A stretch of 64,000 nucleotides of DNA from assembly GCA_963590525.1 (NCBI GenBank), contig CAVAPV010000001.1:61056-125055 (forward strand), given 5' to 3'. Under the pieces are notes generated by a model that saw only the letters and a list, made by a program, of their open reading frames with translations, was not told the origin of the DNA and did no database searches. This document shows, in pieces, positions 34,434-42,338 of the stretch. This stretch comes from W2P13-069 sp963590525 (GTDB lineage Bacteria; Actinomycetota; Coriobacteriia; Coriobacteriales; QAMH01). The position numbers were made by a program, and so were the translations under genes. Every line of letters begins with the position of its first letter. Position 1 is the first letter of the stretch.

Positions 34434-35223
34434 CAAGTGCGATACTGCTGTGGGAGTGCGGCTCGACAACATCACCTTTGGCTATGCAGATAAGCCCTTG
34501 TTCAGCGAGTTCTCCCTTGAGTTTGCCGCGGGCAAGGTGACGAGCATTATCGGCCCCAACGGCTGCGGAAAATCGACGCTGCTCAAGCTTATGAGCGGCG
34601 CTTGCAAGCCCAGTGCCGGCAATGTTTGTGTTTGCGAAAGCGACATTGCCGCCCTGTCTGCCAAAGAGCGTGCCCGTCTTATAAGCCTGATGGCTCAAGA
34701 ACATGCGGCGCCGCCCGTGAGCGTGAGGCAGCTTGTTGAGTTTGGCCGCTATCCCCATCATGGCGCCTTTGCCAAGCTAGCGGCGCAAGACTACGATGCC
34801 GTAGATCATGCACTCGAGGCAACGGGGCTTGCTTTACTGGCCGACGCAAACGTGACCGAGCTCTCTGGCGGGCAGCGTCAACGTGCCTTCATTGCCATGG
34901 CGCTGGCGCAAGATACGCCGGTGGTGCTTTTGGATGAGCCAACATCTTTCTTGGACGTTTGCGCCAACTACGACGTGATGGAGCTGATGCGCTCGCTCAA
35001 AAACGAGCATGGCAAAACCGTTATCGCCGTGATCCACGACATCAACCTGGCGCTCAAGTACTCCGATGAGATCTGCGTGATGCGCGACGGCGAGCTGCTG
35101 GTGCAGGGTGCGCCTCATGAACCCCAGGTGCTAAGAGGGGTTGAACGCGCTTTTGACGTGCGCGCCGAGCTTTTGCACGGACAGCTGGGCAGCGCTTATG
35201 CTCTCTTCAAGAGCACTACGTAA
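34426..35223 (+). CDS. FecE/BtuD-type ABC transporter ATP-binding protein
   Basis: A 265-residue ATPase. Walker A is GPNGCGKST near residue 43, Q-loop LMAQEH, signature LSGGQRQRAFIAMAL, Walker B PVVLLDEPTSFLD and H-loop AVIHDINLALKYSD. The FGRYPHHG element after the Q-loop is typical of iron-siderophore, haem and cobalamin transporters. It completes the importer with the two preceding genes. Its start lies inside the end of the permease gene, so the two are translationally coupled. Confidence 0.93.
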   Translation: MGSKCDTAVGVRLDNITFGYADKPLFSEFSLEFAAGKVTSIIGPNGCGKSTLLKLMSGACKPSAGNVCVCESDIAALSAKERARLISLMAQEHAAPPVSVRQLVEFGRYPHHGAFAKLAAQDYDAVDHALEATGLALLADANVTELSGGQRQRAFIAMALAQDTPVVLLDEPTSFLDVCANYDVMELMRSLKNEHGKTVIAVIHDINLALKYSDEICVMRDGELLVQGAPHEPQVLRGVERAFDVRAELLHGQLGSAYALFKSTT

Positions 35224-35332
35224 GGCAAAGGACGTGTGATCGAGGATTGCGTGCGAGGGCTTGCGAGCTGCAGTTTGTCCCTTGCTTGTTGCCGCAAACA
35301 CAAACCGCAGCGATGCTCTTACCGGCAACAAG

Positions 35333-35365
35333 AAAGGCGCCGACGGATTTCCATCGGCGCCTTTT
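35333..35365. terminator. Bidirectional terminator between convergent operons
   Basis: AAAGGCGCCGA and TCGGCGCCTTTT form a perfect stem around a ten-base loop. T-runs lie on both strands, so it can end both the importer operon and the convergent Tp47-like gene. Confidence 0.85.
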
Positions 35366-35396
35366 GAGCTTTGCTGCTGCCTGTTGCAGCGCGTTT

Positions 35397-37076
35397 TTAC
35401 TTGACTTTGACGGTGAAGGTCTTGGAGGCCGCGCTCTTGTAACCTGCGACCTCTGCGGCGGTCACGGTCACGGTGTAGGTACCCTTCTTGGTGCCCTTCT
35501 TGACGGTGACCTTGCCCTTCTTGGAGACCGTCACCTTCTTGGAAGAGGAGCTGTAGCTGATGGCGCCCTTGCTGGTGACGCTGGCCTTGATGTTGGCGGT
35601 CTTCTTGGACTTCTTGAGCTTGGCTGCCTTGAAGGTGACCTTCTTGGACTTGAGTGTCAGGGCGTTGTCTGCGATGCCCTCGGCGTATGCCAGATCACTG
35701 ATAGCGCTCTTGACGTGCGTTACTTGCTCGAGCACGGCGGTCTCGGTTGCCTTGGTATTGGCCAGAAGCTCGGTGGCCTCGTCGAGCTCGTCTTTGAGGT
35801 TGGACCAGGAGTCTGCGGTGTAGTTGGACTCGATCAGGCTTTGTGCCTTGTCTATCTGGGCCTGCAGCTTGGCTTTGGTTGCCTTGGACGCAGCGCTAAA
35901 GTTGGCGAGGTTCTCTGTGCCGATCTTGAAGATGGGCGTCGTGTAGTCCTTGTAACCCAGCGCGTGGACAGTGAGCGTCCAGTAACCGGTGCCGTCGTAG
36001 CCCTTGGGAAGCTCGAAGCGCTTGGACTCGGTCAGGCCCAGCTGGATGTGCATGATCTTGTGCATCCAGTTGTCTGCGGCAAACTTGGTGCCGTAGGTGC
36101 GCACAGCCTTGGTGCCGGTTTTGTCCTTGCCGTAGTAGGTCCAGGTCACAGCCTGGAGGTTAGCGCCCAAGTCGCCGTAGTTTGCGGCCAGGTCCACGCG
36201 GATCTTCTCGCCGTAGGCACCCAGAGAGATACCCTCCTCGATGGCCTCCTCGCTGCCGGCTACCAAGGTGTAGACGCCGTCTGTTGCATCGACGGACTTG
36301 GCGGTGGTTGCGGTCTTGAGCGCCTGGCCTGCGATGCCGCTGTCGGTCTGGGTTGCGCTCTCGTTTGCGGCAGAGAAGGAGAACGTGGTGCCGGACAACG
36401 TGGCGGTCTTGATGCCGTAGGTGGTCGCGGTCACGTTTGCGACGCCGCTGTAGGCCACCAGGTTCTTCTCGGTAAAGCCGCCGGCGATGGTAGAGCCGTT
36501 TTCTGTCACGTCAAAGCCCTTGGCGGCACGGTCTGCCTTGAAGGCCTCGTAATCGCTGGCCTTGACCTTGACGGGCACGTACTTGGTGCCGTAGACCTCG
36601 TAGTTGGTCATCGTGTAGGTGGACTTGTCTGCCGTGGTCACAACGCCGTTGGCAAAGGTCGCCGTCTCGCCGCTGGTGGTGACAAAGGTCGTCTTGTCCT
36701 TCCAGTAGCTCACGGTAAAGTCCTTGGCGCTGCCATCGGCCGCGGTGGTGTGGATGGTGGCATTGCACTGGTAGCTGCCGCGATGCAGGCCGTGGTTGTA
36801 GGTTGCGCGTGACACGGCGTCAAAGCCGCCCAGGTCGGATTCTTCCTTTTGGTCCAGCTCGTCGCTTGAATCGGTGTTGGTGGCGTTGTAGACGCCCTCG
36901 GATGCCCAGTACTCGTCCCAGCTCAAGCCTGCATAGCAGTAGGTGTACTCGTCATCGGCGGCAAAGGCGCTTGTGATAGCGCTACCGCTTACGGTGGGGG
37001 CAAAGGCAACTGCCATGCCACCTGCCATCAAGGCGCAGGCGGCCTTTTTGGCCAGGGAATTTACGGTGATGGTCAA
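35397..37076 (-). CDS. Secreted surface protein with Tp47-like domains and FIVAR/Ig-like C-terminus
   Basis: A 559-residue secreted protein. The Sec signal ends near SAITSAFAADD. Residues about 45-395 resemble the Treponema pallidum 47-kDa penicillin-binding lipoprotein: LSWDEYWASEGVY, GGFDAVSRATYNHGLHRGS, YEVYGTKYVPVKVK, TWTYYGKDKTG, and RTYGTKFAADNWMHK. A FIVAR-like helical segment follows (about 400-465). A lysine-rich Ig-like module (KKGKVTVKKGTKKGTYTVTV) ends the protein in VKVK. No LPXTG or membrane anchor is seen. It starts at TTG, five bases after AGGAG. The palindromic operator at 37152-37167 lies upstream, so it probably belongs to the flavin regulon. Activity is unknown; the Tp47 link is from memory of that sequence. 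Confidence 0.75.
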   Translation of the reverse strand: MTITVNSLAKKAACALMAGGMAVAFAPTVSGSAITSAFAADDEYTYCYAGLSWDEYWASEGVYNATNTDSSDELDQKEESDLGGFDAVSRATYNHGLHRGSYQCNATIHTTAADGSAKDFTVSYWKDKTTFVTTSGETATFANGVVTTADKSTYTMTNYEVYGTKYVPVKVKASDYEAFKADRAAKGFDVTENGSTIAGGFTEKNLVAYSGVANVTATTYGIKTATLSGTTFSFSAANESATQTDSGIAGQALKTATTAKSVDATDGVYTLVAGSEEAIEEGISLGAYGEKIRVDLAANYGDLGANLQAVTWTYYGKDKTGTKAVRTYGTKFAADNWMHKIMHIQLGLTESKRFELPKGYDGTGYWTLTVHALGYKDYTTPIFKIGTENLANFSAASKATKAKLQAQIDKAQSLIESNYTADSWSNLKDELDEATELLANTKATETAVLEQVTHVKSAISDLAYAEGIADNALTLKSKKVTFKAAKLKKSKKTANIKASVTSKGAISYSSSSKKVTVSKKGKVTVKKGTKKGTYTVTVTAAEVAGYKSAASKTFTVKVK

Positions 37077-37151
37077 AACGACTCCTCTCGTACGGACACA
37101 GCGTGAAGCAGCCCTTCTTGGGCACGCTTGGTAACTGCACAGACAGTTTTG

Positions 37152-37167
37152 GTTAGCTTTAGCTAAC
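37152..37167. promoter_or_regulatory. Palindromic operator, site A (Tp47-like gene)
   Basis: GTTAGC-TTTA-GCTAAC, a perfect 6-4-6 dyad 76 to 91 bases upstream of the Tp47-like start codon. It is one of five such sites in the window. Confidence 0.7.
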
Positions 37168-37324
37168 TTGTACGGAGCGAGATGTTAGCACGGGCAAACT
37201 TAAGGTCAAGAGGGATTTTGGGCTAAAGGACGAAATCTGTTATTCGTCATGTGAGATAAATCAACAGATCGCTCCATTTGTCGTTTGACCGCGTGTTTTG
37301 CATGCGCCAATTCTGATAATCCTC

Positions 37325-37352
37325 TTGCCAGTTAGAGCTTTATCGCTAAAAT
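37325..37352 (+). promoter_or_regulatory. Predicted apbE promoter
   Basis: TTGCCA (37325-37330), a 16-base spacer and TAAAAT (37347-37352). Operator site B begins at the next base, where it would block transcription initiation. Confidence 0.5.
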
Positions 37353-37368
37353 GTTTGCTTTAGCTAAC
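37353..37368. promoter_or_regulatory. Palindromic operator, site B (apbE)
   Basis: GTTTGC-TTTA-GCTAAC, one mismatch from the perfect dyad. It abuts the predicted -10 of apbE and lies 42 bases before its start codon. Confidence 0.65.
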
Positions 37369-37410
37369 TATTTAGGCGTCTTAGGGCGCTGCTTTACAGC
37401 AAGGGTTTTC

Positions 37411-38469
37411 ATGCAGTTGTACACACGCAGACAGTTCGCATCGTTATTGGGATTGACGGCCGCCGTCGGCGCGTTTGGCGCGCTTGGTTGCTCGAGCGCA
37501 GCCTCGCAAGATCAGGCAGACAGCTCTTCTCAAGATGCCTCGGCTTGGCTTGAAGAGGATCCCAAGAGTGCGACGCTTTTTGTCTTTGACACCGTGGTGG
37601 AGCTTAGGGCCTATTGCTCGCAAGAGCTCATGGACCAAGCGGTAGAGCGCTGCAACTACTTTGAGGAGCGCTTCTCGCGCACTTTGGAGGGCAGCGATGT
37701 CTGGAACGTCAACCATGCTGCCGGCAAGCCCACGCAGGTTGCGCAGGAAACCGCCGATATCATCACCCAGTCGCTTGCGTATTGCGAGGCCTCAGAGGGT
37801 CTTTTTGACATCACCATCGGCGCCGTGAGCAGCCTTTGGGATTTTGTAGAGGGCGTCAAACCCGACGACGCAGATATCAAAGAGGCCATCAAGCACATCG
37901 ACTACCGTGGCGTGATGGTGGACGGCACCACGGTCACGTTGGCAGACCCCAACGCCATGCTGGATCTGGGAGGTACCGCCAAGGGCTACATCGCAGATGC
38001 GCTCAAGACGCTCTTTACGCAGGGTGGCTGCGTGAGCGGCGTTCTCAACCTGGGTGGGCATGTGTGCCTCATCGGCTCCAAGCCTGATGGCAGCGATTGG
38101 AACGTTGGCGTGCAAGATCCCAACGACGACGAGCAGGCGACCATCGCCTCGATCAAGCGCAGCGATATGTCTGTGGTGACAAGCGGCTTGTACGAGCGCC
38201 AGTTCAAAGCAGACGACGGCAAGACCTACTATCACATCCTCGACCCCAAGACCGGCTATCCCGTCAAGACGGATTTGGTGAGCAGCTCTGTGGTGGGTGC
38301 GGACTCCTTGCAATGCGACGCGCTTGCAACGCTCATGTTCTTGCTGGGGCACGACAAAGCACTCGATCTGCTCAACACGACCGACGGCCTGGAGGGTCTT
38401 GTGGTCAGCAAGAAGACGGGCAAGGTTACCCAAAGCAAGGCCAAGGCGTTTACGTTGGCTGAGGATTAG
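37411..38469 (+). CDS. apbE: ApbE-type FMN transferase lipoprotein
   Basis: A 352-residue extracytosolic flavin transferase that attaches FMN from FAD to a Thr or Ser of FMN-binding domains. The export signal has YTRRQFASLLG (twin arginine) and a lipobox GALGC. ApbE motifs are LFVFDTVVELRAY, FEERFSRTLEGSDVWNVN, MLDLGGTAKGYIAD (FAD and Mg site), SVVTSGLYERQF, and YHILDPKTGYPV. I start at ATG 37411, with AAGGG nine bases upstream; the frame is open 20 codons earlier. Likely targets are the SGAT proteins encoded at 44042 and 54680 and perhaps 41890. The NusG-II gene starts three bases after its stop. Confidence 0.93.
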   Translation: MQLYTRRQFASLLGLTAAVGAFGALGCSSAASQDQADSSSQDASAWLEEDPKSATLFVFDTVVELRAYCSQELMDQAVERCNYFEERFSRTLEGSDVWNVNHAAGKPTQVAQETADIITQSLAYCEASEGLFDITIGAVSSLWDFVEGVKPDDADIKEAIKHIDYRGVMVDGTTVTLADPNAMLDLGGTAKGYIADALKTLFTQGGCVSGVLNLGGHVCLIGSKPDGSDWNVGVQDPNDDEQATIASIKRSDMSVVTSGLYERQFKADDGKTYYHILDPKTGYPVKTDLVSSSVVGADSLQCDALATLMFLLGHDKALDLLNTTDGLEGLVVSKKTGKVTQSKAKAFTLAED

Positions 38470-38472
38470 CAC

Positions 38473-38922
38473 ATGGCAAAACCTGCAAAGAGCAAGGCGA
38501 GCATGAGAAACGTTGTAGCCGTTGGCGTTATCGTCGTGGTGGTGGCTGCGGCATTTGGCCTGTGGAGCGCCTTTGGGGCAAGCGCTGCCTCGCAGGCAAA
38601 CGCGCTTGTGGCTGTGGTGCACGACGGTGATGGCGGTACATACGAGTATGCCCTTGATACGGATGTGCAAGAGACCATAACCACGTCTTTGGGCAGCAAC
38701 CTGGTGGTGGTAAGCGACGGTCGCGTGCATGTGCAGGAGGCCGACTGCCCCAATCACGATTGCATCAAGCAAGGAGAGATCGACACTCCGGGCCAGCAGA
38801 TCGTGTGTCTGCCCCATAAGCTCTGGGTCGAGATCGTGAGCGCAGACAGTGCGTCGAGCACGCAGCAAGACGCGGCAAACGCAAACGCCGATGACGGCTC
38901 GTTTGATGTGAAATCGCGATAA
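38473..38922 (+). CDS. NusG domain II-containing membrane protein
   Basis: A 149-residue protein with one N-terminal span (NVVAVGVIVVVVAAAFGLW) and an outside-facing NusG-II domain. The domain has VVSDGRVHVQEADCPNHDC followed by KQGEIDTPGQQIVCLPHKL, a pattern that nearly always travels with Gx/HepI-type transporters and ApbE in flavin-linked extracellular electron-transfer loci. Three cysteines are conserved. Its biochemical role is unknown. GAGGA lies seven bases before the ATG. The next gene begins four bases after its stop, so apbE, this gene and the transporter form an operon. Confidence 0.85.
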   Translation: MAKPAKSKASMRNVVAVGVIVVVVAAAFGLWSAFGASAASQANALVAVVHDGDGGTYEYALDTDVQETITTSLGSNLVVVSDGRVHVQEADCPNHDCIKQGEIDTPGQQIVCLPHKLWVEIVSADSASSTQQDAANANADDGSFDVKSR

Positions 38923-38926
38923 GGGC

Positions 38927-41701
38927 ATGGTCTGTAGCAGCATGCAGGGTGTGGATCGCAATCGCGTGCAGCGTATGGCGCAGTGCGCGCTCTTGGGTGC
39001 GCTGGCCTTGGTTTTGAGCTACATAGAGACGATGATTCCTCTGCCCTTTGCCGTTCCCGGTATCAAGCTTGGGCTTGCCAATGCCGCTGTGCTCGTGGCG
39101 CTTTTGCTTGTTGACAGCCGCGCTGCTGTTGGGGTGGCGCTTGTCAAAGTGCTGGCAAGCGGCTTTCTCTTTGGAACGCCCACGATGCTGACTTACAGTG
39201 CCTGCGGCACAGTGCTTGCCGTTTTGGTGATGGTTGTCATGGCAAAGCCCTGCGGCTTGGGTGCCGTGCCCGTAAGCATGGCAAGCGCCATATGCCACAA
39301 CATCGGCCAGTTAGCGGTAGCTGCGTTCATGTTGTCGAGCACGGCAGTTTTTGCGACCTTGCCCGTGCTGGCAGCGGCTGCATGCGTGACCGGTGCGATC
39401 ATTGGCGTTGCAGCCCAAGGCGTGGTGAGTGCCTTGCAGGCAGATGCAGGTTGCGACCGCGTTCCGGTTGATTTGAGCGGCTTAGTGCTGCATCCCGGCG
39501 AGCATGTTGCCTTTGTGGGCGCCAACGGCAGCGGTAAGTCTACGGCAGCGTTGCAGCTTGCAGGGCTGCTTGCGGCAGGTGTTGCAGCTGATGGAGCTGG
39601 CTTTGGGGCGGCAGGTGACCTTGCGCCGGTGCGCTTGGTGTTGCAGGATCCAACAAACCAGCTGGTCAAGGGTACGGTAGAAGATGATGTCGCTTTTGGC
39701 CCGGAGAATCTGGGCATGCCCTTGCCGCAGATGCGCAGCCTGGTGGCCAAGGCGATGGATGATATCGGCGTGCAAGAGCTTGCCGCAAGCGACGTCAACG
39801 AGTTGTCCGGTGGGCAGGGGCAGCAAGTGGCTATAGCCGGCGTTTTGGCTATGCAACCTGGGGTGATCGTCTTTGACGAGGCGACGTCGATGCTCGATAT
39901 TGCGGCTCGCGCGCGCTTTGAGACCCTGGTGGGAGAGCTGTGCGCGGCTGGCGTTGCCGTGGTGACGGTGACGCAGCATGCAAATGAGGCCCTTGCGGCG
40001 GATAGGGCCGTGCTGTTTGAGGCGGGCAAGATCTCCTACATCGGCACGCCCGCCTGTGCGCTGTCCAAGCTTGAGGCGGATATGTTGCCTGCATGCAATT
40101 GCGACGCGCTGCAAGAAGACGCGACTGCTAGCGATGCTCCTGCTGCAGACGCGGGTGTGGCCGTGGGCGATGACGCAACTGCAGATGCTGTCGAGAAAGA
40201 CCGCGCTTTGCGCTGCGACGGGCTATGCGTTGCCTACCCAGGCAGCAACGCGCGCGTTTTGGATGGCGTGTCTTTGAGCATTGAACCCGGTTGTGTGCTG
40301 GGGCTTACAGGGCCTTGCGGCGGCGGCAAGTCGACGCTGGCACGCGCGCTTGCGGGCTATCTTTTGCCAGAAGAGGGTGCAGTGCAGCTTGACGGGCTTT
40401 GCCTGAGTGCAACGCGCGAGGTGCAAGACGCCTATCGTCGTAAAGTCGCTTGTGTCGATCAGCGCCCCGAGCAAGCCCTCTTTGCGCAGACAGCCTTTGA
40501 CGATGTGCTTTTTGGGGCCTTGAACTTGGGCTTGGACGATGACGAGGCGCAAGCCAGGGCAGCAGCAGCGCTTGAGGCGGTGGGTGTCGACCCTGATCAG
40601 GCCAAGGAGAAAAGCCCGTTTAGCTATTCCGGCGGCGAGCAGCGACGCATTGCCATTGCGGGAATGCTCGTGCTCAATACCCCGTATCTGATATTTGACG
40701 AGCCTTGCGCCGGCCTTGACCCGCATGAGCTGCGCCGTTTGGCTAGGCTCATTGCCAAGCTGCGCCAAGAGGGCAAGGGCATCTTGCTCATCGCCCACGA
40801 CGATGCGTTTTTGCGGGCTTGTGCGGATAGCGTTGTCGAGGTTTCTGCATTGGGTGCCTCTATGCAGCAGCAAAGCGATTCATGCGCGCGCGTCCCGCGC
40901 CGCGTGCCAGCTCGCTTTGGCCGCTATGTGTCTGGCAGCTCGTTTATGCACAACCTGGATGCACGTGCAAAACTCGTGCTTTGCTTGCTGTATATGGTTG
41001 CGGGCTTTGTTGCGCAGGATTGGCTGGCCTTGGGCTTGGTTGCGCTTTTTGGTGCGGGAATGCTTGCTGCGGCAAAGACCACGCCGCGCCAAGCATGGGC
41101 TGCTTTTAGGCCCTTTATAGGGCTCATGGTTTTTGTGGGCCTCTTTGACCTCTTCTTTACCGGCGGCGATGACGTTTGGTGGCAAGCGGGCCCTCTTTGC
41201 GTGAGCGGGCAGAGTGCCTCATTTGCCGCGCAGTCTGTTTTGCGTTTTGCGCTTGTGGCCATTGCCACCTCGACCTTGATGGCAACCACGAGCGCCACGC
41301 AGCTTGGCGATGGTTGCACGGCATTGCTCGAACCTTTGCGCCGCTTGGGGGTGTGCATTGACGATGTGGCGCTTTCTTTGAGCATGACCTTGCGTTTTGT
41401 CCCGCTGGTCCAAGGCGAGTTCTTTGCTGTCAAGCGTGCGCAGGAGGCGCGTTTAGCGCGCTTTAACAGCGGTAGCGTGGCACAGCGCGTAAAAGCGTAC
41501 GGCCCGGTGTTCGTGCCGCTTTTTGCCGGCTGTCTGCGCCGTAGCCAAGACCTTGCCTTGGCAATCCAAAACCGCGCCTATGGTTGCGTTGCCGCGCGCA
41601 GCCGTTACCGCAAGCTCTCTGTGGGTGCTGCCGATGCGGCTGCGTTGCTATTGACGTTAGCGCTTGTCATCGCTGTGATTGCCTTGAGGGCCATCGCCTA
41701 G
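38927..41701 (+). CDS. Single-chain ECF-type transporter: Gx/HepI S-like domain, two EcfA ATPases and EcfT
   Basis: A 924-residue fusion. Residues about 5-180 are a membrane Gx transporter/HepI-like domain (ALALVLSYIETMIPLPFAVPG and KLGLANAAVLVAL). ATPase 1 spans about 185-415: Walker A GANGSGKST (K204), Q-loop LQDPTNQLV, signature LSGGQGQQVAIAG, Walker B VIVFDEATSMLD. ATPase 2 spans about 425-645: GPCGGGKST (K468), YSGGEQRRIAIAG, LIFDEPCAGLD. The EcfT domain spans about 665-924, with FMHNLDARAKLVLC and coupling motifs RAQEAR and RSQDLALAIQNRAYG. These are normally three or four separate genes. Substrate is probably a flavin precursor or a quinone-linked compound, from context only. The start at 38927 has AAGGG unusually close; ATG 38942 is an alternative. 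Confidence 0.88.
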   Translation: MVCSSMQGVDRNRVQRMAQCALLGALALVLSYIETMIPLPFAVPGIKLGLANAAVLVALLLVDSRAAVGVALVKVLASGFLFGTPTMLTYSACGTVLAVLVMVVMAKPCGLGAVPVSMASAICHNIGQLAVAAFMLSSTAVFATLPVLAAAACVTGAIIGVAAQGVVSALQADAGCDRVPVDLSGLVLHPGEHVAFVGANGSGKSTAALQLAGLLAAGVAADGAGFGAAGDLAPVRLVLQDPTNQLVKGTVEDDVAFGPENLGMPLPQMRSLVAKAMDDIGVQELAASDVNELSGGQGQQVAIAGVLAMQPGVIVFDEATSMLDIAARARFETLVGELCAAGVAVVTVTQHANEALAADRAVLFEAGKISYIGTPACALSKLEADMLPACNCDALQEDATASDAPAADAGVAVGDDATADAVEKDRALRCDGLCVAYPGSNARVLDGVSLSIEPGCVLGLTGPCGGGKSTLARALAGYLLPEEGAVQLDGLCLSATREVQDAYRRKVACVDQRPEQALFAQTAFDDVLFGALNLGLDDDEAQARAAAALEAVGVDPDQAKEKSPFSYSGGEQRRIAIAGMLVLNTPYLIFDEPCAGLDPHELRRLARLIAKLRQEGKGILLIAHDDAFLRACADSVVEVSALGASMQQQSDSCARVPRRVPARFGRYVSGSSFMHNLDARAKLVLCLLYMVAGFVAQDWLALGLVALFGAGMLAAAKTTPRQAWAAFRPFIGLMVFVGLFDLFFTGGDDVWWQAGPLCVSGQSASFAAQSVLRFALVAIATSTLMATTSATQLGDGCTALLEPLRRLGVCIDDVALSLSMTLRFVPLVQGEFFAVKRAQEARLARFNSGSVAQRVKAYGPVFVPLFAGCLRRSQDLALAIQNRAYGCVAARSRYRKLSVGAADAAALLLTLALVIAVIALRAIA

Positions 41702-41837
41702 CAGTTGGAGACGTGAAGCCGGCGCCCTCTGCCAGGTGGCGGATGTCTGACCCTGCCTGCGTTTTGCCGCCCATCTGCCTTGGGGCAAAAATTTCCCAGA
41801 TGCTTGGGGCGATTGTGGTAATCTGCTCAGTCTGTGA

Positions 41838-41853
41838 GTTATCTATTGCTAAC
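41838..41853. promoter_or_regulatory. Palindromic operator, site C (small FMN-binding gene)
   Basis: GTTATC-TATT-GCTAAC, one mismatch from the perfect dyad and extended by GA and TC on its flanks. It lies 36 bases before the start codon. No clear -35/-10 pair could be fixed here. Confidence 0.65.
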
Positions 41854-41889
41854 TCTTTATCACCTGCTACTAGAGCGAGGAGAGTGCTT

Positions 41890-42336
41890 GTGAACAGCCA
41901 TGCCGCGGTCAAGAACTTCATAGCAAAGGCTTGCTGCCTTGCGGCCGTGGTGGCCTGCATCGTCTCCTTTAGCAATTGGGCTGCTGCGGTCAATAGCGCA
42001 GACGCCCAGGTCCAAGCGCAGATCGATGCCGCCGAGCGTGCCAGCCAGCGCGGTCCTTTTGACGTGGCCGACGGCACCTATACCGGCAGTGCCAAAGGTT
42101 ACGGCGGCGATGTCGTGGTGAGTGTGACGGTAAGCAACGGCTATATCGACAAGCTCGAGCTGGTGAGCGCCAAAGACGAAGACGAGGCTTGGCTCAAGAT
42201 GGCCGTTAAGCTTTTGGATACCATTCCCGCCAAGCAGACGACCGACGTCGACGTCATCAGCGATGCTACCTACAGCTCCGCCGGCATCATCAACGCTACG
42301 CGCAATGCCCTCAAAGACGCACCCAAGGCGCAGTAA
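41890..42336 (+). CDS. Small exported FMN-binding domain protein
   Basis: A 148-residue protein. An N-terminal span (FIAKACCLAAVVACIVSF) acts as signal or anchor. The FMN-binding domain follows with DGTYTGSAKGYGGDVVVSV and NGYIDKLELVSAKDEDE. The attachment motif reads DVISDATYSS, with T127 as the expected flavin site and aspartate (D125) where glycine is usual (SGAT). I start at GTG 41890, seven bases after GAGGAG; GTG 41884 is in frame but too close. With ApbE and the NapH-like protein it forms an electron wire across the membrane. The stop is two bases before the next ATG. Confidence 0.82.
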   Translation: MNSHAAVKNFIAKACCLAAVVACIVSFSNWAAAVNSADAQVQAQIDAAERASQRGPFDVADGTYTGSAKGYGGDVVVSVTVSNGYIDKLELVSAKDEDEAWLKMAVKLLDTIPAKQTTDVDVISDATYSSAGIINATRNALKDAPKAQ

Positions 42337-42338
42337 CC

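Larger units (their letters stand above)
37077..37410. other. Divergent control region, Tp47-like gene and apbE
   Basis: A 334-base non-coding gap between divergent genes holding two copies of the GTTAGC-N4-GCTAAC operator (listed separately) and a lone half-site GTTAGC at 37184-37189. A dyad ATCTGTT/AACAGAT with a 22-base centre lies in the middle. The rest is plain AT-rich DNA. Confidence 0.6.
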
